Part shown: positions 32,368 to 41,965 of the stretch, piece after piece
How the letters are laid out: every line of letters starts with the position of its first letter
Position numbering within the stretch: the first letter of the stretch is position 1
NCBI GenBank assembly: GCA_025765595.1
Contig: JAIVFH010000157.1
Location: forward strand, 1 to 63,348
Length of the DNA: 63,348 nt
Source of the DNA: Obelidium mucronatum
Taxonomy: Eukaryota; Chytridiomycota; Chytridiomycetes; Chytridiales; Chytriomycetaceae
Reading direction: 5' to 3'
The notes under the pieces: generated by a model
What the model was told of the DNA's origin: nothing
Database searches by the model: none
Seen by the model: the letters and a program-made list of their open reading frames with translations, nothing else
Program-made: the position numbers and the translations under genes

Positions 32368-32598
32368 TCTGCGAGTTTATTCGACAAGTTGAACTATTGC
32401 ATTGTTCACTGATCGCGAGTGATGTTAAAACAACGTTTTCTGTGCTTGCAGGAAGCAACGGCTGGAAAAAATGACGAGGAATAAACATAGGAATACACAG
32501 ACATAAACGCTACGTTACACTGTAAAGAATGCTAATTTTAATCTTGAACACAAAATATGTTGTCTGTGGGGCCTCGCAGCTTCATTTTATTTTTTGGC

Positions 32599-33702
32599 AT
32601 GAACTGTTGTCCCCAAGAAGTCGTTATCGAAATCGCGATTCATCTTGACCCTTTTTCATTGGTCAATCTATCAAAAGCGCATCCACGATGGGCGTTTCTC
32701 ATCAACGAATACAGCGTCCTTGGTCGGATAGACTTGAGTCGTGACTTGGACTACACTGCTCTGCCAAACGCCTTTCTTGCCTTGAATCTCAGACGCAAAA
32801 GCATCATCAGTTTACTTTACAGCTTCGCCCAGGGCTTCCGTCCTTACGAAACAGGGCAAAGGATCGCCCAAAGCATATGCTCAATGGAGATTATGGAAAG
32901 CTCCCTGTACCCAACCATTCTAAAAAAATGCTACGGCATTGATCCTTTGATCTCCATCATGAAGGGCTGGAATGATGGCAAGGTGTTTCGGGAAGCGGTT
33001 CTTAGCGACCCGGAAATCGCCACACAGATATTCTTGCATTCTTTGGCATTCAACAACCTGGACACTTCTTTTCTGATATGGGATATCATTCAAGATGAAT
33101 TGAAACGAGTGAAGTGTGGTGATGGTGGTGGTGAACTGAAAGCAGGGCGGGAAATCGAGTATTTGGATCTTCGAATGTGTTTGTACTGGGCGTGTGAGAA
33201 TGGCCATCCCTCCGTTGTGACTGCAATTCTACCCAGTATGTTTGAAAATGCAGTGGATGAACAAGCGGCGATACTACCATTAGACGATCAAATCGCCCAT
33301 TTATTCACGGCGTACATGGATTATGAATTGTTCGATTGGATGCCTGGAACTGAGGACTGGTATTACGAATTGGACAGGAAAAAAGATGACACAATGTACT
33401 GGCGTCATGACGGAGTTCTCTTTACAAACTGCCTGTTTGTGGCGTGCTACCGAAATCACCCAGAAGTGATCCGAGTTCTATTTAATGAACCGTTGATGGA
33501 GGACTTTGTCGAACACGCGTTAAATCACGATCGATACAAGCCAGAACGATACTTCCACAATGATTGGGAAGATGAAACGTGTCTCAGTTTAGCTCTCAAC
33601 TTGGGCCATATGGAAGCAGCACAGCTCTTTCTAAACCATCCAACACTGAGTCGGTTTATTTCGGAGAGAGACAGGGAAATATGGCGTAATAAAACGGCGT
33701 GA
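32599..33702 (+). CDS. F-box protein with ankyrin-like repeats
   Basis: Intronless, 367 aa from the ATG at 32599. An upstream in-frame ATG at 32557 lies within the MITE end and would add 14 residues without family support. The N-terminus is an F-box (CCPQEVVIEIAIHLDPFSLV, then NLSKAHPRWAFLI). Ankyrin-like units appear later: LYWACENGHPSVVTAIL, LFVACYRNHPEVIRVLF and LSLALNLGHMEAAQLFLNHP. It is probably a substrate adaptor; the target is unknown. The promoter likely comes from the adjoining MITE. Confidence 0.7.
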   Translation: MNCCPQEVVIEIAIHLDPFSLVNLSKAHPRWAFLINEYSVLGRIDLSRDLDYTALPNAFLALNLRRKSIISLLYSFAQGFRPYETGQRIAQSICSMEIMESSLYPTILKKCYGIDPLISIMKGWNDGKVFREAVLSDPEIATQIFLHSLAFNNLDTSFLIWDIIQDELKRVKCGDGGGELKAGREIEYLDLRMCLYWACENGHPSVVTAILPSMFENAVDEQAAILPLDDQIAHLFTAYMDYELFDWMPGTEDWYYELDRKKDDTMYWRHDGVLFTNCLFVACYRNHPEVIRVLFNEPLMEDFVEHALNHDRYKPERYFHNDWEDETCLSLALNLGHMEAAQLFLNHPTLSRFISERDREIWRNKTA

Positions 33703-33743
33703 TAGACTACGTTACGATTATCAATCAAGTACTCGGCATTTAA

Positions 33744-34385
33744 TCATTGAACGTTTTCCAATTCCTTTACGAGTTTCTCATGCAACAATTCAGAGACTTG
33801 GAACAGTCCATTCCCCGAAACAAGCCGATGTGTACCCATCTTTTGATATGAATTCTCTACTATAACGCCTTCCTTCAATAACACAGCTCCAAACAAATCT
33901 TCAGGATCGCTTTTATTTTTTATATTGTGAGCAATGTGTTTCGCTTGGAAAAAAGGGAAATACAATACCTCACGCGACCCCACGGTGTAAATACTCTGAC
34001 ATCGCTGATATTCAAATATCCTTCTTTTTGATTCTGCGCCATTGCTTTCCATCCATCGTCTAGATGTATTTTTTCCTTCAACACTTTATGCAACAGATCT
34101 GTTTCGTGCAAGTGTTTAGAATCGGGTTTTGAAAAAGCAAAAGCTACCTTCAAACTTTTGATTTGGAGTAAAGTTGGTCACTGTTGGTAAGGGCTGCGAT
34201 GTAGTTGAGGCAGCAGCTGGTTGAAACCAGCCAATCAGTCGTGGATCATCAGCGCGGATGACAGAAGCATTTGGAAGAAGCGATGGTTTCAACAACGACA
34301 GTCCAACTGCTTTCGGTCCTTTTATCCAAAAGAGCGGAAACGGGTACGAAGAGGTTGATGTTGAAAATAGTCTTCTGGCGATCAT
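33744..34385 (-). CDS. Conserved hypothetical protein, mitochondrial targeting likely
   Basis: Three exons in phase: 34385-34148, 34098-33969 and 33909-33744 (177 aa). Introns are 34147-34099 (GTAGCT...AACAG) and 33968-33910 (GTATTG...AAAAG). The N-terminus MIARRLFSTSTSSYPFPLF is Arg/Ser/Thr-rich with no acidic residue, a typical mitochondrial presequence. The mature part has LHKVLKEKIHLDDGWKAMAQ, TPWGRVSDPEDLFGAVLLK and THRLVSGNGLFQVSELL, which looks like a conserved fold, but I cannot name the family. Both intron calls are supported by continuity of this motif string. Confidence 0.65.
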
Positions 34386-34465
34386 TTTTATCGCAGAATC
34401 GAGAAAGTAAATAAAAAACAATTCAATTATAATAAAAGGAACAATTATATACGAACATATATATT

Positions 34466-36116
34466 TTAAAGCTCTTCGTGCTCAGCTTCAGCCTCAACTT
34501 CATCGGCTGATGAATCACCTTCAGCAGCAGCCTTGGCCTTCTCTTCAGCCTCAGCAGCTTCTCTCTCCTTCTTCTCCTTCTCAGCCTTCGCTTCAGCCTC
34601 CTTCTTTTCCTTCTCGTCGAGCTTCTCCTTGGCAGCAACTTCCTTGTCCTTCAAGTCGCTGTATGTCTTTTTGCCAAACTTTTCGGCTTCAGCAATAGAG
34701 TCGGTCACGATAATGTTGTCAAAGATGGTTCCAGACTTGACTTGCCACAGGTCGAAACCGACATGTGCGTTGGTGTAGTGGTAGATTTCATTGTCTTCGA
34801 CTAAAGAAAAACAAAAACCCCCAAGAGTTAAAAAAAAAAGAACACAAAAGCACGAAAAGTAAAAAAACCAGACAAACCGTAATCTGGGTTATCAATCTCT
34901 GGGTGAACCCATGGTCCCTTGTACTCTGGGTTAGGAATCTGCTTCGCCTTCCATTCACCCTTGTATTCCGGGTTGCTAATCTTGGGGGCTTCCCATTCTC
35001 CATCCATTTCGTCATCCCAGTCTTCTGGCTTCTCGGCTTCTGGGTCCACAATGGTGGCTGGAATGTCGTCCCATCCAGATGGCTTCTTGTCGTCTGGGTC
35101 GGCGATGGTGGCTTGGTCGACCCAGTCAGCTGGCTGTTTTTCAAATTTTAAAGGGAAATCATTCAGCAACAAATAAAAAAAAAACACGATTGAATTTGGA
35201 ATTTTTTTTTTTTTTTTTGGATGCGGGTGTTTACCTTGGAGGATTCTGGGTCCTTGATCTTCTTTGGTGGCAAGACATCCCAAGCGTCCAAAATAGATCC
35301 AGATTCCTTCTCTTCACCATCCAACAGAATCTTGAAGGTTTGGTCGGGGTGGAGGATGAAGGTGTATTGGTCTGGTGGATGGATAAAGAAAAAAAAGCGT
35401 CAGTCAGTCTCATTACCCAAAGAAGGTATTGGGAATCAGAAGAAGAAGAAGAAACAAAAAATTACTCAACGAGTCAATTGGTCCGATCCTGGAGTCACAG
35501 ACTTCTTGATCAAGTGGTTCTTGTCCTTGTAGTTCAAAATGGCGTGCACCTTTTTGTCGTGTCCACAGATATCAGGTCCAAACATGATGCTGTATGGAGT
35601 GTCTCCGTTGAAGGTCTTGGCATCAAATTTGGGGAGGAGCTTAATGTAACCACCACCGCAGTCTGTTTTTTTTGATAATGAGAGGGGGGAAGTGAGAAAA
35701 ACATACACCAATGCAATGAAATAAAATCAACCCCGCACCAATGTTCTGCTCAAACTTTGCAGTAAACTGAAGAACAAGATCTTTTCCCTTGTTATCAAAC
35801 TCCTTGTCCAATGGAGCTGAAATAGAGTAGAAACGAGCATCCTGCGATGTCTGGAGACCACGCGAGGCTTCCTTGTCAGCGTAGAATTTACCCGCAGTTA
35901 CTTTGAATTTTCCGTAGTCGGATTTCGCTTCGGATTGAACCCATCGGGCTGGAATGTCCTTTCCTGAAACAACAAATGGGTGTGTGTTGAGTTGCTTGGA
36001 TTTGTTTATAGATTTTCCAACAACGAACCGTCAAAGGTCTCCTTGAAGTAGACAGTGGCGGAAGCGAAAGGAGCCGCAGCAAGGGCGATAGAGACAATCT
36101 TGACCAAGTTGACCAT
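34466..36116 (-). CDS. CALR: Calreticulin
   Basis: A lectin chaperone of the ER lumen that binds monoglucosylated glycoproteins and calcium. Six exons join in phase: 36116-36029, 35963-35739, 35662-35471, 35371-35235, 35133-34878 and 34800-34466 (410 aa, normal size). A signal peptide ([20 protein letters not shown]) is followed by the N-domain ([26 protein letters not shown]). The P-domain has the repeats [29 protein letters not shown] and [15 protein letters not shown], then [12 protein letters not shown] and NPEYKGPW. Next come [15 protein letters not shown] and an acidic Lys/Glu tail. The C-terminus is HEEL, a KDEL-like ER-retention signal. There is no transmembrane helix, which separates it from calnexin. 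Confidence 0.95.
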
Positions 36117-36119
36117 TCT

Positions 36120-36915
36120 GTTTTCCAACGTGAAATTATTATATTAGCCATTTGGTGATTTGGCCTCCAACAGTATTTCATGCATTCGGAGAGCATCCAA
36201 ATCAATGGAATTGTATTTGATCTCGAGAGTACCGTTGCTCCTAGAAGATGGAAAGGGAGGATGACCAAAGTACCTTGTTGAAAAGGATGTTGTTTTTTCG
36301 TCGAAGTTTTTGGAAAAGCTGTCGAAATCTTATTGGTCGATTTGCCAACTGTTGAAAAAAACATAGTGAAAGTTCCAAATCACAATAACATGCATACCCC
36401 ACCGTCCACGGAGTAGGGCTTTTGCTATGTAATTGCCATATTAGACTGCCATGTTGGAGATTACGGATCCAGTCTGGTACACTACTAAAATAGTCCAAGC
36501 GCGTGAAAATGTGCCATATGATTCGCCCTATCCTCAGAGAGAAATTTTGCCTAGCAATGCGTTCTAGTTTACACTGAAGTAAAGTTTCGGCAGAGAACCG
36601 AGAATAAAACTGACGTACAATGAACCTCGTCCAAAAGCACAACCACGTCTGGACAATTCCCCAACTTGGGAAAAATAGGCGACTCGATTGCAAAGAAAAA
36701 AAAAATATTTAGAAAAACTTTGCTATCGACTCCTACAAAAGCAAACGAAAAATAAAGAGGGCTATTGGATGCAAGGAAACAGCGTCGCGTCGCCGAGTCA
36801 AGAAAGATTCAATAGAAACCTGGAGTGCAAGTTTTCAAGAATGTGTGTCTAAAAGGAATACCAACGACTGAAATGCTTTATCACTTTCTTGCCGCTCTTT
36901 TTTTAATCAACAAAA
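36120..36915 (-). other. Possible small multi-exon gene, unresolved
   Basis: Several short stretches on the minus strand look protein-like and are bounded by splice-like sites. One is SPIFPKLGNCPDVVVLLDE before GTTCATTG at about 36625. Another is IAKALLRGRWLANRPIRFRQ, continuing LFQKLRRKN, across a GTATGC...CAACAG intron near 36390-36340. I could not join them into one consistent frame with a start codon. Confidence 0.2.
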
Positions 36916-37887
36916 ATGGCACAATCACCCCAAACCTGCTTCCCAACAATCCAACCCTACAAGACCGCCTTGGCAGAAGCCACCGCTAGCTCTGCCAGCA
37001 CAGGACGTGGTCACATTTGCGTCCAAGCAGTGTATGACACAATGACAGCGTATTACAACGCCTGCAGCAACAAGGCCCAGTCCCAGTATGGCTTTGATCT
37101 GTCTGTACCAGATCCCGAGTACGGCGGCCCAACAACGTTCTATTACTACTGTTTGGCTAAGCACAAGGTTCAATTGGTTGAAACGGCTGCCACCGCCACT
37201 AGTGGTGTTGTTGTAAAACCTACCGTCGCTCTTATCAACCAATCGTATTGCAGTGCAGGGAAAGCAGCATACACGAATGCAGTTTCATTTGCGAAAGGAG
37301 GAAACGATTGCACACAGCAAGTAATGGATGGATTGAATTGGTATCAGCAAGCTTGCGGGGAACAGTTCCTTGTATCGAGTTTGTATTATTCCGATCCTGC
37401 TTCACTTCGATTGTATTGTCTTACAAAGTACAATGTTGCGTTGGATGGCAAGTTCAGGTTTCCTTCGGAGGCTGAGTTCAAGGCCATGAATGAAAATTTG
37501 ATTCCTACCAGTGTTGGTGGTGGTGGAAGCGTCGGCAGCGGCAGCTCCGGTGGAAACGGTAGTAGCAGCAGCAGCCACAGCAACAATACAAACGGGAATC
37601 AATTGACGTATTGGTTGTTGGGTGCGGGTCTGTTGGTTGTTTTGGCAATATGTTGCGTTTGGTCTTGTTTTATGCGTGTTCAGACGTGGAGATATATTCT
37701 GGGGTATACTGAAACAATAGAGCTGCCAACTATTGCAAGACCTGAAGGAAAACGGGTGGTTGTCGCGCCTGCTCCTTACGAGGAGGGAGAACCCACGCGA
37801 CATGAGTACGGGCCAGTGCCTCTGAACCAGCAGGCTGGCAACACCAGCACATACGGGTCGTTTCCTCCAAAGGGTGGTTCTGGATAG
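36916..37887 (+). CDS. Single-pass membrane protein with two Cys-containing repeats and proline-rich tail
   Basis: Intronless, 323 aa. The N-terminal 200 residues contain two similar modules (HICVQAVYDTMTAYYNAC... YYYCLAKHKVQL and DCTQQVMDGLNWYQQAC... LYCLTKYNVAL), each with paired Cys. A Gly/Ser linker follows (about 200-230), then a TM helix (YWLLGAGLLVVLAICCVWSC) and a cytoplasmic tail with YGPVPLNQ and YGSFPPKGG. There is no N-terminal signal peptide, so either topology is unusual or a 5' exon is missing. Its architecture parallels the next gene downstream. Confidence 0.7.
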   Translation: MAQSPQTCFPTIQPYKTALAEATASSASTGRGHICVQAVYDTMTAYYNACSNKAQSQYGFDLSVPDPEYGGPTTFYYYCLAKHKVQLVETAATATSGVVVKPTVALINQSYCSAGKAAYTNAVSFAKGGNDCTQQVMDGLNWYQQACGEQFLVSSLYYSDPASLRLYCLTKYNVALDGKFRFPSEAEFKAMNENLIPTSVGGGGSVGSGSSGGNGSSSSSHSNNTNGNQLTYWLLGAGLLVVLAICCVWSCFMRVQTWRYILGYTETIELPTIARPEGKRVVVAPAPYEEGEPTRHEYGPVPLNQQAGNTSTYGSFPPKGGSG

Positions 37888-38144
37888 AACTAATTGAAAT
37901 TGACTTGAAATTAAACTGTTATTGAATTGAACTTGGATTGAATAAACTTTTACACTATGGGGGTACTTGCTTCTACGATAAAAGAGGCAAAGAACTATAG
38001 TCGGAATCAAAGTGAAATGCAAGCCAGAACGCATTCCATCATTCTGAAGACGGTAAGATTTGATTAAATTTTTTCCGCACAAGCCCACCAAAAAGTGGCT
38101 GTGTCAACAACATCAATTTATCGCACTTTGAAACACTGCAAGAA

Positions 38145-40032
38145 ATGGCCGAGTTCTACACGTACAAGGCCATCTACTCTGCGGCGCCGTGCCGCGACCT
38201 CGTGCGGCTTGACTTTGCGCCGACGGAGGCGGCGTGTCTGCCGGCGCCGGGGCTTGCGCACTGCCAGGCGCTGCAGGCGGGCGTGTGGGACATGCGCGCG
38301 GGGTGCGTCGCGGCGGGCGGCGTGTCGACGCTCGGCGGCGACTTCTTCGGCGGGACGCTCGAGGCGCGCGCGCTGCTCGGCGCGTGCGGCGTCTTTGCGG
38401 CGTTCTCCGAGCTGCGCGTCCGCAGCTGCACGTGGAACCCAAGCAAGCTGCCGGCGCCAGGCGGCGCGGCTTACAAATCAGAAGTGGTCACGCGCGACCC
38501 ACTGTCGAACGCATTCTTCCGCTCCTTCTTCATGGACGACTACTGCAACCCAGAAAACTTGGTCTCCACGGCGCAAATATCCACCCAGTGCGTGGCGCTG
38601 CTCAACGACCACGGGTACCACCAGTCCATTGCTTACCCCTCCGCCGCTTGCGCTTCATCGGGCGGCCCCGCAAGCTCAATCAAGTACGCATACAACTCGT
38701 ACCAGTGCACTCCATCCGGCGCTTCTTGTGTCGCAAACGGTCTCATCAACACTGTAGAGAAATGCCCCTCCACCCTCAACATTGATTCAGAACTGTCTCT
38801 CTTCCAATCTGCTTCGTATGTCACTGTGACTTACTTCTTGGATCGTGCTTGCAATGCTCCAGATTCACTCGAGTTTGTGGTAGTCAATGTTTGTCAAGTG
38901 ATGGCCGCAGATGGCACCGAGTCGAGGAGAGTATCGGTTGATTCAAATGGAGCTGCTACGATTTCTGTTTATGGCAGTGGTGATTGTACTGGTGCTACAA
39001 AGAGTAACTCTGTTTATACCTCTGCTGGTGATTGTGTGAACAAGGCGAGAGTATCATCGAATGGCAGCATTGGTAGTGGCAGCGGAAGTGGAAGTGGAAG
39101 TGGCGGTGCTGGTGGCGGTGCTAGTGGAAGTGATGGCAGTGGATCCTCTGGAAACAGTGGTGGTCAAACTGGCACAATCGCGAGACCTTCATCAGGCACT
39201 TCTGGTGGAGGATCATCCTCTTCTTCTGGTGTGATTACTGGAAACCAAAACAAGAACAGTGAAGGCGGAGGTCCAAACATTGCAATGATTGGAGGAATCG
39301 CAGGAGGAGTCGCAGCACTCTTGATTATTGCCGTCATTGGATTCGTTGTTTCCCGCCGCCGCCGAAACTCGAACACCAACTCCAACCATACCCCCAACGG
39401 CGGTGGTGCTTTCAGTTCCGAAAAGCCTTTTGTTCCATTACGAGGTGATACCCCACAAGCCATGGAACTCGGCACCTTGCACAAGCAGCCTGACAATGAC
39501 TACTTTGCTAAACCACCTGCCGAACCACTTCAAGTATACAGAGCCCATTCAATCCCCCAAGCAACAACAGCAACAACAACATCAACATCAATCACAACAA
39601 TCAATTGCATTAGAATCCAAGAACCCTCTCTTTAAAGACCTCAAAATCCCACCTACACCCCCATCCCCGATTCCCCAAGTCCAACAACAACAACCATCCT
39701 CATCATCATCAAACAACACACGTCGAGTCCGCACATCTCTCTTCAAACCAACAGACCCAACCTTCAACCAAGCCGTCGGCCTCACACTCCCCACCAACCC
39801 ACAAGAATGGTCAATCGCCCAAGTCGCCGACTGGGTCTCTCAGAACGGTGGCGGGCGGTCCGGCAGCGACGCGGTGATGCACCAGAAAATCGATGGAATG
39901 GCGTTGATGGCATTGAGTGCAGAGGACCTGTTTACAGTGTTGAGAATTGAAACTGTGGGGCAAAGGATGCAGTTTGTCAGAGGCATGGAAGTGTTGAATG
40001 CGCCGCCGCCTACTTATTTTGAAGAGTTGTAA
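38145..40032 (+). CDS. Single-pass receptor-like protein with cytoplasmic SAM domain
   Basis: The first frame (38145-39530) has a Cys-rich outer part of about 300 residues (CRDLVRLDFAPTEAACLPAP, CNPENLVSTAQISTQCVALL, SGDCTGATKSNSVYTSAGDC) and a long Gly/Ser linker. A TM helix follows (IAMIGGIAGGVAALLIIAVI) with an RRRR stop-transfer. The cytoplasmic tail then continues in another frame from about 39527: KYTEPIQSPKQQQQQQ, and a SAM domain (WSIAQVADWVSQNG, IDGMALMALSAEDLFTVLRI), ending in the PPxY motif PPPTYFEEL. A one-base difference near 39527 is needed to join the frames. SAM domains mediate oligomerisation or signalling contacts. No signal peptide is seen. The 5' 350 bp are extremely GC-rich. 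Confidence 0.65.
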
Positions 40033-40895
40033 AGAAAATAAATAAATAGAAAGAAATTGTCATTTACTATCCTTTTTTTTTTAAAAGTATTATTTCTCTC
40101 GCGTATCCAAGTTAATCAACCCAGACTTGACATTTACAAGCACACTCCCAGGAATGCAGTTAAAGACACGAGTTTATCCCGTTTCCCGTTAAATGGATGT
40201 GGATTCCATGTCTGCCGCTGCTCATTATAATGGGGGGCAGGGAGAAGCGTGATTTCATCAGACTGCGTGAATCCATAGCTGGCTTGGGTTTCCGTCATGA
40301 TCGCCAGCAAAAGTGTTGTGCATAGCGGTTGGCGAATACTGGACTGTATTTTACGTGATGGAAAGAGTCGTTTGCTTTGGGATGAAGAAGCCTTTGAGGT
40401 CTAGGCGGAGTGAGATCCATTGGTTGGATGATAGGAGGCGGGTCACGAGTTGTTCTTGGCGTGTGAGTTTGTCGCCGAGGGTGGACCATGTGGGGCGGCG
40501 GATGTCGGGCCAGCTGGAGTGTGGCTGGGCAGTGTAACGAGGGGAGCGGCCTTTAAGAGGGTGTGGATTGATTGCTCTTTTTCGGTGTTTTCTGTCATTG
40601 TTTTTTTGTGTTGAAGTAGTTACTTTAAGATTAGGCAACTCTTTTATACTCTGGTGGGTGTGAATCAGAGCTGTTGCTTGACCACATGAGGAAAAAAAGA
40701 AAGTTTAAGTTTATCTACCCTACTCAAGTGCCCAAGTTTCGGAGACTCAGAGTTGAGAAGTTTTTAACTTTAGCCTTACGATTTTTCTATTCCAATTCTC
40801 ATTAGTAAGGCGAAATTGCGCGATTGCACGTGCCACAATAAACAACAACTCCCACGTTTCCGAATCCCAAAAAAAAAAAAACCATCCAGCGAAAA
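40033..40895. other. Intergenic; possible short minus-strand gene
   Basis: On the minus strand an ATG at 40598 opens MTENTEKEQSIHTLLKAAP. Another frame gives a protein-like stretch (SSWPDIRRPTWSTLGDKLTR, then QEQLVTRLLSSNQW) ending at 40351. The two need a frame change to join, and I recognise no family. Confidence 0.2.
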
Positions 40896-41375
40896 ATGTC
40901 AACCGCCAAACCATTGCAACCCGAAGAACTTGCCAGCTGGCTCCAAGACGGCTCCCTCACAGCCAATGAAGACTACTTGATCGTCGATGTTCGTGGCGAC
41001 GATTTCAAGGAAGGGTAAAAAAAAGAATCATACCTATCGATAATGACCTCTTAACAGAGCACGAAATAACCAAAATAACATAGTCACATTGCATCTGCAA
41101 TCAACATCCCATCCACCGAATTCACCGCCGAAAAGGCACTCATCAGTGAAAAGGACCAAGAACGTCTTTCAAAGGCAAAGAAGGTTGTCTTCCACTGCCA
41201 GTTGTCGCAAGTCCGAGGCCCTACGAGCGCCAACAACTACTTGAACACTGTTGGTGCCGCTGAAGGACAGGAAGTGTTTGTGTTGCAGGGTGGATTCACA
41301 AAGTGGCTTGAGACTTATGGAAAGGAGAAGGCGCTTGTGGAGGATGTGAAGGATGCGCCAAAGGCTGCTGAATAA
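40896..41375 (+). CDS. Rhodanese / Cdc25-Acr2-like phosphatase, one domain
   Basis: Two exons, 40896-41014 and 41084-41375, joined through intron 41015-41083 (GTAAAA...ACATAG); 136 aa. It begins LQPEELASWLQDGS and has YLIVDVRGDDFKEGHIASAI, then the active-site loop FHCQLSQVRGP, an HCX5R match. This is the pattern of the small arsenate reductase/Cdc25-like rhodaneses (Ych1, Acr2), in which the Cys attacks phosphate or arsenate. It closes with VFVLQGGFTKWLETYG. A two-domain relative starts 87 bp downstream. Confidence 0.85.
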
Positions 41376-41654
41376 ATGCGGACTGTTGATTTTTGTTCTA
41401 TTCGCCGAATTGCGTCACCGAAAGCAACAAAAAAAAACAGTATTCTGAAACTTGTGAGCAAATGGCTGCTGCCACCTTGAAACCCGAAGTTCTCGCTGCC
41501 TGGATCAAAGACCCATCCAAGAAGGCGAAAGTAGACTTCCTTGTCGTCGATGTCCGTCCCCGATTCGATGGCGGGTATGTACAACTATTCAATGACCACC
41601 CCTGCACACACTCACACAAGCTCCTGATCAATCAAAAACTCAGAAACATTGTAA

Positions 41655-41662
41655 CAGCCGTC
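41655..41662 (+). repeat. 8-bp target-site duplication of the hAT, left copy
   Basis: CAGCCGTC precedes TAGGGATGG and recurs at 50297-50304 after CCATCCCTA. Confidence 0.92.
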
Positions 41663-41965
41663 TAGGGATGGTTACCTGGTGAAAACCCGGTACCTGCGGG
41701 TATGAGTCATCGGGTTTACCTGGGACTGGCGATTGAAAACTGGTCATGCCAGGTTGGCTCCGGTTAGGGTTACTGGGTTGGGGTGACGTTGGTGGGGCCA
41801 GCGGGTTTTTATTCTTAAAAAACAAAATAAAAGTAATAAAAATAAAAGAAACAAAAGAATAACTAACAAGAGACTCAGATCGATTGGGTGTGATTCCCAT
41901 ACTGATTCAACGCAAGAGATGAAGCGGCCTTGGTATTGAACGAGAGTGTGCCGCTAGTATACCAG

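Larger units (their letters stand above)
26180..32571 (+). mobile_element. MITE-like element, copy A, split by a later insertion
   Basis: The two pieces 26180-26705 and 32368-32571 together match the intact inverted copy at 27223-27981. The outer ends are CCCCACAGAC at 26180-26189 and its complement at 32562-32571. Joined, the element is about 730 bp. It fills the space between the divergent F-box/LRR gene (starts 26166) and F-box/ankyrin gene (starts 32599). No ORF in it looks real. Confidence 0.7.

Noticed and set aside
34466..36116. Calnexin as the identity of the P-domain protein
   Set aside because: No transmembrane helix is present, the repeat number is that of calreticulin and the protein ends in HEEL.
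36871..36915. Signal-peptide-like MLYHFLAALFLIN just upstream of the Cys-rich gene
   Set aside because: It is in a different frame from the protein and a stop lies between them; no single-base change joins them cleanly.
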